Of a DNA stretch of 45,795 nucleotides, positions 1 through 6,492 are shown piece after piece. The translations under genes and the position numbers were made by a program. Source of the DNA: an uncultured Ruminococcus sp. (GTDB lineage: Bacteria; Bacillota; Clostridia; Oscillospirales; Acutalibacteraceae); NCBI GenBank assembly GCA_944412525.1, contig CALYBM010000016.1:1-45795 (forward strand), read 5' to 3'. The notes beneath the pieces are model-generated. The model was given only the letters and a program-made list of their open reading frames with translations, was not told the DNA's origin and did no database searches. Position 1 is the stretch's first letter, and each line of letters starts with the position of its first letter.

Positions 1-798
1 ACCCATGGCTGCAAATACTGCTACGCCTCGTTTATGAAGCGATTTACCGGGCATACCGAACCATGGGGTACATTCTTGGACGTGAAACACTGGCCAGCAA
101 TCAAAAATCCGCAAAAGTATAAAGGACAGCGGGTGGTCATCGGCTCAGTGACCGACGGCTATCTTCCCCAGGAGGAGCAGTTCCAAAACACCCGCAAGCT
201 GCTGGAGCAGCTGAAGGACAGCGGAGCGGAGATCCTCATCTGCACCAAGTCCGACCTGGTAGTGCGGGATATTGACTTACTCCGGGAGATAGGGAAGGTG
301 ACCGTCTTCTGGTCCATCAACACGCTGGATGAGGACTTTCGGGTGGATATGGACAAGGCAGTGAGTATCGAGCGGCGGCTGTGTGCCATGAAGCAGGTCT
401 ACGACGCGGGTATCCGCACCGTCTGCTTTATCGCACCGGTATTTCCCGGTATCACGGATTTTGAGGCCATTTTCTATCGGGTCAGAAACCAATGCGACCT
501 GATATGGTTAGAAAACCTAAATCTGCGAGGCGGATTCAGAAGAGACATCCTGGACTATATCTTGGAAAAACATCCCGACCTGGTTCCGCTGTATGACGCT
601 ATCTACAACAAGGGGGACAGGCGCTACTTCCATGGCCTGGAGGAACAGGCGGAGCGGCTAGCGAAAGAATACGGCTGTCCTTTTGTGGACAACGAGCTGC
701 CCTACGGACGAGCAGAGCCTGGGCATCCCGTAATCGTGGATTACTTTTACCATGAGGAAGTACGTGGTACGGAGAACACCGGTCTCAGGAACCGGTGA
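1..798 (+). CDS. SPL-family radical SAM protein, 5' truncated by window edge
   Basis: The reading frame is open from base 1, before the first ATG at 34, and begins T-H-G-C-K-Y-C-Y-A. This matches the end of the radical SAM cluster motif in spore-photoproduct-lyase-like proteins (C-x-H-G-C-x-Y-C-Y-A). The two visible Cys plus one just upstream of the window would bind the 4Fe-4S/SAM cluster. The rest fits a radical SAM half-barrel, with a GSVTDGY stretch and ILICTKSDL around residues 45-80 of the visible part. The substrate cannot be told from sequence. The base composition is GC-rich compared with the core genes further right, suggesting transfer. The stop codon lies inside the first bases of the flanking repeat. 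Family membership is well supported; the specific role is unknown. Confidence 0.75.
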   Translation, partial: THGCKYCYASFMKRFTGHTEPWGTFLDVKHWPAIKNPQKYKGQRVVIGSVTDGYLPQEEQFQNTRKLLEQLKDSGAEILICTKSDLVVRDIDLLREIGKVTVFWSINTLDEDFRVDMDKAVSIERRLCAMKQVYDAGIRTVCFIAPVFPGITDFEAIFYRVRNQCDLIWLENLNLRGGFRRDILDYILEKHPDLVPLYDAIYNKGDRRYFHGLEEQAERLAKEYGCPFVDNELPYGRAEPGHPVIVDYFYHEEVRGTENTGLRNR

Positions 799-870
799 AC
801 CCCCTTGACGCAAAATGAACCCCCTAACGTCAAAGGGGGTTCATTTGTATCACAATTAGGGTCATTTGCC
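796..870. repeat. Border repeat, copy 1 (13-bp hairpin; also a possible terminator)
   Basis: The segment contains an inverted repeat (813-825 against 834-846, 13 bp, perfect) reading AAATGAACCCCCT and its complement, followed by TTTGTATCACAATTAGGG. A near-identical segment lies at 3762-3833, in the same orientation. The hairpin could terminate the radical SAM transcript whose stop codon it abuts. The tandem TGAACCCCCTT / TGAACCCCCT motif resembles the repeated ends of insertion sequences, but no transposase is present. The following 270 bases (871-1140) hold no gene I can support. Confidence 0.6.
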
Positions 871-1140
871 AAAGAAGAACTGCAATTTTGATACAAAGCG
901 TATCAGGACTGTGGTTCTTTTTATCTGCAATTCTCTATTTCAATGTGCTAGGGCTTTTGACAGCAGGTTTTCGTTTAATTATGGGTTATCGTTTCTGAAT
1001 TTTACTGTACAAATAATTTCTATATCAGTTGATGCTTTAACGGATTTAATCATCTCTGAGCATGAGGTGGTCTCGCTTTTACTGCTAATGCCATCCTTGG
1101 TAAAATGAATAATCAGTCTTGTTAATGTCGGTATGGATTG

Positions 1141-1590
1141 TTATTCAACTGTAGGCGGTGAGGTCAGACCGGATTCCAGGTCTTCAATCATAGATGCAAG
1201 GGTAATGCTGTCCATATCAGCGGCAATTGCATCCTCAATTTGGTGGTAAGGTTTCTGCAGCACTCGCCGTATATTCTGTGCCACCGGGCAGGACCGATCG
1301 TCGCAGGGGTGGATGCCGATGAGGGAGGAGATCCCATTCGGCTCCAGGGCAGCGTAGATCTCGTGTAAGGTGATCTGCGTCGGATCCTTGCAAAGCTCAG
1401 CACCGCCCTGACCCCGATGTACCGTAATCAATCCTGCTTTCTTTAAGGCGCTGAGAATGTTACGGATGATGACCGGATTGCACCCGGTACTTTGAGCAAG
1501 AAGCTTACTTGTGACACGAGCTTTGTCTCTGGCTTCCCAGATAAAGAGCAGACAGTGCACTGCTACGGAACATTTCATACTAATCTGCAT
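1141..1590 (-). CDS. Rrf2-family transcriptional regulator
   Basis: This 149-aa protein has the Rrf2 winged-helix layout. It starts with MQISMKCSVAVHCLLF, has a helix-turn-helix around residues 25-62 (SKLLAQSTGCNPVIIRNILS then a wing with HRGQGG), and a C-terminal helix. Cys96 and Cys101 sit in the region where IscR/NsrR members carry Fe-S ligands, so redox or Fe-S sensing is possible but a full three-Cys set is not obvious. I chose the ATG at 1590 over the longer frame (1647) because AAAGGA lies 7-8 bases upstream. It is divergent from the oxidoreductase gene, with two inverted repeats between them, so it probably controls that gene and itself. Confidence 0.85.
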   Translation of the reverse strand: MQISMKCSVAVHCLLFIWEARDKARVTSKLLAQSTGCNPVIIRNILSALKKAGLITVHRGQGGAELCKDPTQITLHEIYAALEPNGISSLIGIHPCDDRSCPVAQNIRRVLQKPYHQIEDAIAADMDSITLASMIEDLESGLTSPPTVE

Positions 1591-1626
1591 GATAAAATCC
1601 TTTCTTGTAAATATTAATCTGTAAAA

Positions 1627-1697
1627 TCGAGATGTAAATGTTGACATTACATCTCGAGCGTGTTATACTACCTTTGATGTAAATTTTGAGTTTACAT
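1627..1697 (+). promoter_or_regulatory. Promoter with two overlapping palindromic operators
   Basis: A clear promoter reads TTGACA (1641-1646), a 17-bp spacer and TATACT (1664-1669), directed at the oxidoreductase gene. The -35 box is the loop of a perfect 11-bp inverted repeat, TCGAGATGTAA at 1627-1637 and TTACATCTCGA at 1647-1657. A second inverted repeat, ATGTAAA (1677-1683) and TTTACAT (1691-1697), covers the expected transcription start. Both share the core ATGTAA/TTACAT. They are the natural candidates for binding the divergently encoded Rrf2 protein. A further 12-bp inverted repeat at 1735-1746/1760-1771 lies in the leader before the SD at 1774-1780. Confidence 0.7.
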
Positions 1698-1787
1698 TTA
1701 TTCTACATGTTTTTAGATAAAATTGCAAGGAAAGAAACTCTTTTCTATCTGCCTAATTAAGAAAAGAGTTTATAAAGAGGTTTTTCT

Positions 1788-2789
1788 ATGAAAGCAGTTC
1801 AAATTGACAGGTACTCAAAAGAAATCAACACAAATCTACGGGATATTCCCGTGCCTGAATTTGGTCCGACTGAAGTGCTGCTGCAAGTCAAGGCAGCGGC
1901 TGTGAACCCGTTAGAATTACTGATCCTCAACGGTAGTGTCAAACTGATCCGGGATTATCCCATGCCCCTGACATTGGGAAACGAATGCTCCGGCGTCGTG
2001 GAGGCGGTGGGATGCAAGGTGACGGACTTTAATGTGGGTGATAGAGTCTATGCCCGTCTGCCCCTGTCCAAAATAGGGGCTTTCGCGGAATATGTAGCGG
2101 TGGATCAATCTGCCCTCGCGGTCATGCCGGCAGGATATGATTTTGCTACTGCCGCGGCGATCCCGTTGACGGGTCTGACCGCCTGGCAGGGAATCACCGA
2201 AGAGCTGGAAGCCAAACGTGGGGAAACCCTGCTGATCCCCGGCGGCTCCGGCAGCTTTGGCCAGATGGCGGTTCCCATTGCCAAGGCTCTGGGACTGCGG
2301 GTGGTTGTGACGGGAAACGATCGGGCCAAAGAATCTATTATGGCTGCCGGCGCAGATCAATACATTGATTATAAAAAAGAAAACTATTGGGAAATTCTTT
2401 CCGACGTGGACTATGTCATTGACACGTTGGGAGCCGACGAATTTCGGAGAGAACTGTCGGTCCTGAGGACCGGCGGACGGCTGCTGAGCCTGAGAACCGG
2501 TCCAAACAAAATGTTTGCAGTACGCAATCATTTCGGTTTTGCCAAGCGTACTCTGTTTACGGTTGCAGGAGCAAAATATGATCGGGCAGCAAGAAAGCAG
2601 GGCAAGGAATACCGCTTTATCTTTGTGCGCTCAGATGGTACACAGCTCAGAGAAATCACCAAAATTGTGGAACATAATCACATTGTTCCCAAGACAGATC
2701 CCCGTGCCTTTACCCTGGAGACAACACAGAAAGCCCTTGAACTGGTGAAAAAAGGTTCTACCGACGGAAAGGTGATCATTCAGTTGTAA
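1788..2789 (+). CDS. NADP-dependent zinc-type alcohol dehydrogenase-like / quinone oxidoreductase
   Basis: This 333-aa medium-chain dehydrogenase/reductase has an N-terminal GroES-like domain (residues 1-125, with LGNECSGVVEAVG at about 63-75) and a Rossmann domain whose dinucleotide loop PGGSGSFGQ starts at residue 151. It lacks the Cys-rich structural zinc lobe, as in quinone oxidoreductase (QOR) members. The expected activity is NADPH-dependent reduction of quinones or enones in the cytoplasm; the true substrate is unknown. The SD AAAGAGG is 7 bases from the ATG. It is probably co-transcribed with the EFR1-type gene 42 bases downstream, under the Rrf2-linked promoter. Composition is GC-rich compared with the core genes. 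Confidence 0.85.
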   Translation: MKAVQIDRYSKEINTNLRDIPVPEFGPTEVLLQVKAAAVNPLELLILNGSVKLIRDYPMPLTLGNECSGVVEAVGCKVTDFNVGDRVYARLPLSKIGAFAEYVAVDQSALAVMPAGYDFATAAAIPLTGLTAWQGITEELEAKRGETLLIPGGSGSFGQMAVPIAKALGLRVVVTGNDRAKESIMAAGADQYIDYKKENYWEILSDVDYVIDTLGADEFRRELSVLRTGGRLLSLRTGPNKMFAVRNHFGFAKRTLFTVAGAKYDRAARKQGKEYRFIFVRSDGTQLREITKIVEHNHIVPKTDPRAFTLETTQKALELVKKGSTDGKVIIQL

Positions 2790-2831
2790 GCAGAAGAAAA
2801 AACTATATAAAGCAAAGGCGGTAGAAATAGT

Positions 2832-3593
2832 ATGAAACTCTATGAAATAATCTTCAGTCCCACAGGCGGAACAAAAAAAGCGGCAGATAACCTGGCAGAG
2901 GCCTTGTCACAAGACCTCCATCCCATTGACCTGACAGAAAGCAGAACAGATTTCCGCTCCCTTTCTCTGAAAGAAACAGACACCGCGGTCATTGCGGTTC
3001 CCTCATATGGCGGACGTGTGCCCGTTGCGGCGGCACAACGGATTTCCCAAATTCAGGCCAATGGTGCAAAAGCAATCCTTGTCTGCGTTTACGGTAACCG
3101 TGCCTATGAAGATACGCTGGTGGAACTACAGGATGTAGCAAAGCACTCCGGGTTCCGTGTGGTCGCAGGAGTTACCGCTGTCGCAGAGCATTCTATCGCA
3201 CACCGGTTTGCGGCGGGTCGTCCGGATGAACAGGATCAGGCACAGCTGCGTAGATTTGCGCAGGAGATTCGGCGGAAACTCAAAGAAAGAGATTATGGTG
3301 AACCGCAAATTCCGGGCAATCGTCCGTATAAAAAAAGCGGCAACGCGGGTATGGTGCCGAAGCCTACCGGAGACTGTGTGAAATGTGGCTTGTGCGCAGA
3401 AAAATGTCCGGTGCAGGCCATAGATAGGACAGATCCCTGCAACGTGGACAAGACGGCGTGTATTTCCTGTATGCGTTGTGTATCGATTTGCCCTCATAAT
3501 GCACGAAAGGTCAACGGCATCATGCTGGCTGCTGTAAATGTCATGCTGCAAAAGGTGTGCTCCCAGCGGAAGGATTGTGAACTTTATCTCTGA
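2832..3593 (+). CDS. EFR1-type flavodoxin-ferredoxin fusion protein
   Basis: This 253-aa protein has an N-terminal flavodoxin-like domain, with the FMN-loop motif SPTGGTKKAA at residues 9-18. A C-terminal 2x[4Fe-4S] ferredoxin domain follows (Cys182, 185, 188, 192 and Cys210, 213, 216, 220, both in CxxCxxCxxxC spacing). This is the architecture of EFR1-family ferredoxins common in Clostridia, presumed soluble electron carriers passing electrons between flavin and Fe-S partners. It lies directly after the oxidoreductase, so the two may form a small redox operon controlled by the Rrf2 protein. The specific partner is not visible. Start: ATG after an imperfect SD (AAAGGCGG). Confidence 0.85.
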   Translation: MKLYEIIFSPTGGTKKAADNLAEALSQDLHPIDLTESRTDFRSLSLKETDTAVIAVPSYGGRVPVAAAQRISQIQANGAKAILVCVYGNRAYEDTLVELQDVAKHSGFRVVAGVTAVAEHSIAHRFAAGRPDEQDQAQLRRFAQEIRRKLKERDYGEPQIPGNRPYKKSGNAGMVPKPTGDCVKCGLCAEKCPVQAIDRTDPCNVDKTACISCMRCVSICPHNARKVNGIMLAAVNVMLQKVCSQRKDCELYL

Positions 3594-3761
3594 TGTTCCG
3601 TCTGTGGTAATATGTCGGTATGTTAATCAGCAGGATATGAAAATTCGGTTACCAAAGTCCATACTGCCTAACCTTTTGGCCAATAATTGGAAAATACAGA
3701 ATGTCATTTTACCTTGTTACCACGCCGCTGTCCTGTAGTAATATTCATAATTTTAATTGGC
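3594..3761. other. No gene recognised
   Basis: The sequence between the EFR1-type gene and repeat copy 2 shows only short frames without SD or recognisable protein. It may be a decayed tail of the GC-richer insert. Confidence 0.4.
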
Positions 3762-3833
3762 GCCCCCTTCGAGCAAAATGAACCCCATAAAGCTCAAGGG
3801 GGTTCATTTGTATCACAATCAGGGCCATTTGAC
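3762..3833. repeat. Border repeat, copy 2
   Basis: GCCCCCTTCGAGCAAAATGAACCCC...CAAGGGGGTTCATTTGTATCACAATCAGGGCCATTTGAC aligns with 800-870 over about 70 bases in the same orientation, with scattered differences. The hairpin arms (AATGAACCCC and GGGGTTCATT) are kept with one imperfect side. With copy 1 it brackets the Rrf2/oxidoreductase/EFR1 block, a pattern expected of a transposon scar or recombination-mediated insertion. Confidence 0.6.
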
Positions 3834-3856
3834 GGAGAAGCGGCTGTGTCCGCAAA

Positions 3857-3890
3857 AAAGCCGCGAGGAATTTCCTTGCGGCTTTTGCTT
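3857..3890 (+). terminator. Rho-independent terminator
   Basis: AAAAGCCGCGAGGAA and TTCCTTGCGGCTTTT form a 14-15 bp stem with one G-T wobble and a very short loop, followed by TGCTTTG. It marks the right end of the GC-richer block and could act in both directions. Confidence 0.65.
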
Positions 3891-3919
3891 TGTAGATTAT
3901 TATGGGATTTATGAAATAA

Positions 3920-4188
3920 TATAAACTTATTGACGACTTTTGCAAAGATATAAACGACATGGGAGTTGCGGGTTACATAAGAGATATAAAGGAAATGGCA
4001 GACGGAGAATTTTACATTTTCGGGTGGAAACAGACAATTATAAATTGAAACATTTTCGGTACATACTCAATCAGATTGCACATGAAACCTATGCAGAGGA
4101 GAAAATCATATGTCCATTTGAAGATATTGCGTGGATTGACCGCTTTTATGAGCGTATTTTAAATAAAAGCGATCCGCTGTCGTTATAA
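3920..4188 (+). pseudogene. Frameshifted remnant of an unrecognised small protein
   Basis: Two coding-like stretches lie in adjacent frames. Frame A (3920 to about 4030) reads KLIDDFCKDINDMGVAGYI...EFYIFGW and then hits a stop. Frame B continues from about 4028 with ETDNYKLKHFRYILNQIAHE...DIAWIDRFYERILNK to the stop at 4188. Joined, they give a plausible acidic/aromatic protein of about 90 residues with no start codon. I do not recognise the family. The break and missing start indicate a decayed gene. The TTG-initiated frame from 3940 alone gives an implausible basic N-terminus. Confidence 0.4.
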
Positions 4189-4214
4189 TACAAAGCAGCC
4201 AAACCACGCCTCTC

Positions 4215-4374
4215 ATCAAAGTCTGCACATACTGTGGTGCCGCAGAAAATTTCTTAAAATTTATCAATTTCCTGTCTGCTCAAGAAAAGAAAAACAGTTG
4301 TCTTTTGGATAACGCTTTTTATAGTGTTTGCAGTTATTACACTTATTTTTATTTCTAACGGTAAGTATATTTGA
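4215..4374 (+). pseudogene. Decayed zinc-ribbon / membrane-anchor protein fragment
   Basis: One frame holds a zinc-ribbon-like start, IKVCTYCGAAEN (CxxC). A different frame from 4282 reads KKRKTVVFWITLFIVFAVITLI... and ends at TGA 4372-4374, a basic patch followed by a clear transmembrane helix. Small proteins with a zinc ribbon followed by one transmembrane helix are common in Bacillota, so the two pieces look like one gene broken by a frameshift. It is short and lacks a start, hence low confidence. Confidence 0.3.
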
Positions 4375-4482
4375 TGATTTTTCTCAGCGGGTCTTTGCAA
4401 CTTTCATTTTAATCCGAAATAATTTATTTCGGCTAAAAATGCAGATACTGCAGCAGGTCGCACCCGCTGATAAATTTTTTAT

Positions 4483-4830
4483 TCAATTACCCTCTGAAGT
4501 GACGGTTTTAATGACCGTCACTTTTTTATTTTTCTTTTTGCAGTTATCAATCACAAATTTTGTTCCTCTTGAGTGCCCGTCCCAAAACGCAAGAACCAAA
4601 TCGGCGTAGTCGATAATCTGCAAGTTGCGTTTGAGCGGCGCACTCCTGCCGTACTTTTCATATTCGGGCAGAAATTCCGTAAGCTTAATGCCGTGAGCTT
4701 TGGCATATTCTCTTGCACAGGCGTCAATGCCCCTTGCACCACCCGACACAATTTCGGTAACATTTTCGGGTAAATACCTGCCTAAGTCTTTTACAATTAA
4801 ATTTCTTGAACCTATTACAGCGATTTTCAT
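4483..4830 (-). CDS. SLOG-family (DUF2493/YspA-like) protein
   Basis: This 115-aa protein opens MKIAVIGSRNL, has the SGGARGIDACAREYA glycine-rich loop at about residues 29-43, and ends with strand/helix elements (DLVLAFWDGHSRGTKFVID). This is the Rossmann-like SLOG fold (YpsA/DprA-related) thought to bind nucleotides or nucleotide-derived ligands; the function here is unknown. The SD AGGGGGGG precedes the ATG. Its last dozen codons overlap a plus-strand terminator hairpin (4498-4528). The first 26 or so codons recur as a truncated copy at 5453-5529. It is divergent from the ribbon-helix-helix gene at 4943. Confidence 0.75.
   Translation of the reverse strand: MKIAVIGSRNLIVKDLGRYLPENVTEIVSGGARGIDACAREYAKAHGIKLTEFLPEYEKYGRSAPLKRNLQIIDYADLVLAFWDGHSRGTKFVIDNCKKKNKKVTVIKTVTSEGN
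4498..4528 (+). terminator. Terminator overlapping the SLOG gene 3' end
   Basis: AGTGACGGT (4498-4506) and ACCGTCACT (4514-4522) form a 9-bp stem followed by a T-run. Read on the plus strand it is a textbook intrinsic terminator, probably of the decayed upstream gene. On the minus strand the same bases encode the C-terminal VTVIKTVT of the SLOG protein. Confidence 0.6.
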
Positions 4831-4883
4831 AATTGCCCCCCCTAATATTTATTCGTCATTATTCCACCATAATACCACTATTT

Positions 4884-4922
4884 TTGTTATGACGCAATAA
4901 ATTCACTATAATTGAGTCATAA
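4884..4922 (+). promoter_or_regulatory. Promoter with flanking inverted repeat for the ribbon-helix-helix gene
   Basis: TTGTTA (4884-4889), a 17-bp spacer and TATAAT (4907-4912) face the small gene at 4943. Inverted arms TTATGAC (4887-4893) and GTCATAA (4916-4922) bracket the promoter and would suit autoregulation by the ribbon-helix-helix product. Confidence 0.5.
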
Positions 4923-4942
4923 TAATGTTGGAGGAAATATAG

Positions 4943-5116
4943 ATGGATGATAAATTATTAAGGTACACATTGCGTGTAGACCGTTTGCTTTTTCAAAAAT
5001 TTCGATATATTGCTGAGGCGGAAGGTCGCTCAGCCAACAAGGAAATTGAACAATATCTGAAAAAGCGTGTTGCCGAATATGAACAAGAAAACGGTAAAAT
5101 TCAAATTGAGAAGTAG
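4943..5116 (+). CDS. Arc-type ribbon-helix-helix protein
   Basis: This 57-aa protein has a beta-strand (YTLRVDRLLF), helix A (FQKFRYIAEAEG), a GRSANKEIEQYL helix B and a charged tail, which is the Arc/MetJ ribbon-helix-helix DNA-binding pattern. The SD GGAGG at 4930-4934 lies 8 bases before the ATG. Such proteins are short repressors, often antitoxins or plasmid/phage regulators; no toxin is adjacent. It is paralogous to the 56-aa protein at 5861, sharing EGRSAN-E and the E-KYEE/EYEQ-type tail. It is followed after 12 bases by an XRE gene. Confidence 0.7.
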   Translation: MDDKLLRYTLRVDRLLFQKFRYIAEAEGRSANKEIEQYLKKRVAEYEQENGKIQIEK

Positions 5117-5128
5117 ATATAAAAGAGA

Positions 5129-5386
5129 TTGGATAAAATTGCGATTAATATTGACGGGAATGTAAAAAAGCGTATTTTGGAATTGTGTAATGAGCGGAAT
5201 ATCACAATAAACAGGCTGGGTAAAATGATCGGTGTTACTCCGTCAACAGTCCATATTTTAATGGACGAAATGCGGCGCGATTTATCAATTACAACTCTCA
5301 AAAAACTTTGCGACGGATTTGATATGACTGTAACGGAATTTTTTGATGACACTGTTTTTAAAACGCTGGAGCAGGAAATCAAATAG
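5129..5386 (+). CDS. XRE-family helix-turn-helix protein (copy A)
   Basis: An up to 85-aa Cro/CI-type protein: NERNITINRLGKMIGVTPSTVHILMDE (written here in parts: helix 2 ITINRLGKMIG, recognition helix TPSTVHILMD), ending with FDDTVFKTLEQEIK. The start is uncertain: TTG at 5129 has only an overlapping AAAAGAGA, and no ATG lies near. Translation may be coupled to the upstream ribbon-helix-helix gene. Its 3' half is nearly identical in DNA to the XRE gene at 6122, while the 5' thirds differ. The role is presumably local transcription control. Confidence 0.65.
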   Translation: MDKIAINIDGNVKKRILELCNERNITINRLGKMIGVTPSTVHILMDEMRRDLSITTLKKLCDGFDMTVTEFFDDTVFKTLEQEIK

Positions 5387-5452
5387 TTTATTGTTCAATA
5401 TGAGATATTTTAGTAAAGATTTAATTTTTACCTTATACTGCTCTACATAATT

Positions 5453-5529
5453 TTGGTAAACGTTTCGGGCAAATACCTGCCAAAGTCTTTTACAATTAAA
5501 TTTCTTGAACCTATTGCAGCGATTTTCAT
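5453..5529 (-). pseudogene. Truncated duplicate of the SLOG gene 5' end
   Basis: The minus strand reads MKIAAIGSRNLIVKDFGRYL..., the first 25-26 codons of the SLOG gene at 4483-4830, with nearly identical DNA (for example TTTACAATTAAATTTCTTGA in both). Beyond 5453 similarity stops and no glycine-rich loop follows, so the product would be non-functional. It marks a partial duplication of the whole local module. Confidence 0.7.
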
Positions 5530-5600
5530 AATTGTTCCCCGTGGCGTCCTACCAATAGGACATAATTTTAAACCTAAATCAAGACATAAAGGTGTTAATT

Positions 5601-5843
5601 ATGAAAAGAATACTCGATTCGAAAAAACTAAATATAATCGGCTCACGAATTAAAGAAGCAAGAACAAAGGCGGGTTTAAGTCAAAAGCAATTATCCGAAA
5701 AACTCGAATTACTCGCTGTTTATACTTGCCGAGGTTCTATTTCGCGCATTGAAAACGGTCAGAGAGCTATTACAGATATAGAAATTGATGCCATATCAAA
5801 GGTTTTAAATGTATCGCTTGATTATTTGTTTGGCAGAGAATGA
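5601..5843 (+). CDS. XRE-family transcriptional regulator with Cro/CI HTH
   Basis: This 80-aa protein has IGSRIKEARTKAGLSQKQLSEKL (shown in parts: IGSRIKEAR, GLSQKQLSEKL), SISRIENGQR as recognition helix and LNVSLDYLFGRE at the end, a canonical HTH_3 domain that ends where the domain ends. I chose the ATG at 5601, with AAGGTG 8 bases upstream, over GTG 5592. It differs from the two related XRE proteins at 5129 and 6122. Its stop overlaps an ATG of the next frame, and the 56-aa ribbon-helix-helix gene follows after 17 bases. Confidence 0.8.
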   Translation: MKRILDSKKLNIIGSRIKEARTKAGLSQKQLSEKLELLAVYTCRGSISRIENGQRAITDIEIDAISKVLNVSLDYLFGRE

Positions 5844-5860
5844 TTTATAGGAGTTTTATT

Positions 5861-6031
5861 ATGGCTATTAAGAGTTTATCGATTCGCATTGATGATAAAA
5901 TGCTAAATAAATTGCATGTTGTTGCCGACTACGAGGGTAGAAGTGCTAACAGTGAAATTCTTGTTTTGATACGAAATGAGATTGAAAAATACGAAGAAAA
6001 GCACGGAGAAATAAAAATAGATAGTAAATGA
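5861..6031 (+). CDS. Arc-type ribbon-helix-helix protein (second copy)
   Basis: This 56-aa protein shows the strand KSLSIRIDDKML, helix A NKLHVVADYEG and helix B RSANSEILVLIRNEI, with an acidic/basic tail. ATG 5861 is preceded by ATAGGAG, better than the upstream in-frame ATG at 5840 that overlaps the XRE stop. It is a paralogue of the 57-aa protein at 4943 and sits in the same relation to an XRE gene downstream. It is a probable DNA-binding repressor or orphan antitoxin. Confidence 0.7.
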   Translation: MAIKSLSIRIDDKMLNKLHVVADYEGRSANSEILVLIRNEIEKYEEKHGEIKIDSK

Positions 6032-6121
6032 AACCCACCTATGAATGTGGTTGTTTTATGAATTTGACTGTTTAAGCAGAGAGTGACAAAACTGTTGAAA
6101 TAAAAATTTCAGGTGAAAAAT

Positions 6122-6364
6122 ATGCTGATTAAAGATGCTGTTGTTCTTCGATTGCAAAATATTTGTCAAGAACGTAACATTCGATATAATGAACTTGCTA
6201 CCCGTTCCGGTGTTACTCCGTCAACAGTTTATAGTTTAATGGACGAAACGCGGCGCGATTTATCAATTACAACTCTCAAGAAACTTTGCGACGGACTTGA
6301 TATGACTGTAACGGAATTTTTTGATGACACTGTTTTTAAAACGCTTGAGCAGGAAATAAAATAA
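6122..6364 (+). CDS. XRE-family helix-turn-helix protein (copy B)
   Basis: This 80-aa Cro/CI protein runs from MLIKDAVVLRLQNIC to FKTLEQEIK, with an HTH in RYNELATRSGVTPSTVYSLMD (in parts: RYNELATRSG, TPSTVYSLMD). ATG 6122 follows AGGTGA at 6111-6116; GTG 6113 is less likely. From the GVTPSTV codons onward the DNA is about 90% identical to copy A at 5129, whereas the N-terminal third is unlike it. That mosaic suggests recombination or gene conversion between paralogues. Confidence 0.75.
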   Translation: MLIKDAVVLRLQNICQERNIRYNELATRSGVTPSTVYSLMDETRRDLSITTLKKLCDGLDMTVTEFFDDTVFKTLEQEIK

Positions 6365-6388
6365 AAATTTTATTGTAAATTACGCGAA

Positions 6389-6430
6389 AAAGCACCCGCA
6401 ATCAACGAGATTACGGGTGCTTTAAATTTT
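6389..6430. terminator. Bidirectional terminator between convergent genes
   Basis: AAAGCACCCG (6389-6398) pairs with CGGGTGCTTT (6414-6423), with an additional AATC/GATT pairing near the loop. T-rich sequence follows on the plus strand and A-rich sequence precedes. It serves the XRE gene and the convergent ArsC-like gene. Confidence 0.7.
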
Positions 6431-6492
6431 TCGGTTCATTATAAATTTTGCGTTATTCAAAACTCGGAGTTTTATCCGATTTTACCTGTAAA

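Noticed and set aside
866..1108. Plus-strand frame of 80 codons after the first border repeat
   Set aside because: It starts with TTG, has no SD, and the protein shows no recognisable domain; likely chance.
1735..1771. 12-bp inverted repeat in the oxidoreductase leader considered as a terminator
   Set aside because: No T-run follows and the SD lies directly behind; it may affect translation, but there is not enough to call attenuation.
3538..3738. Plus-strand frame overlapping the end of the EFR1-type gene
   Set aside because: It overlaps a well-supported gene in another frame and has no SD or recognisable product.
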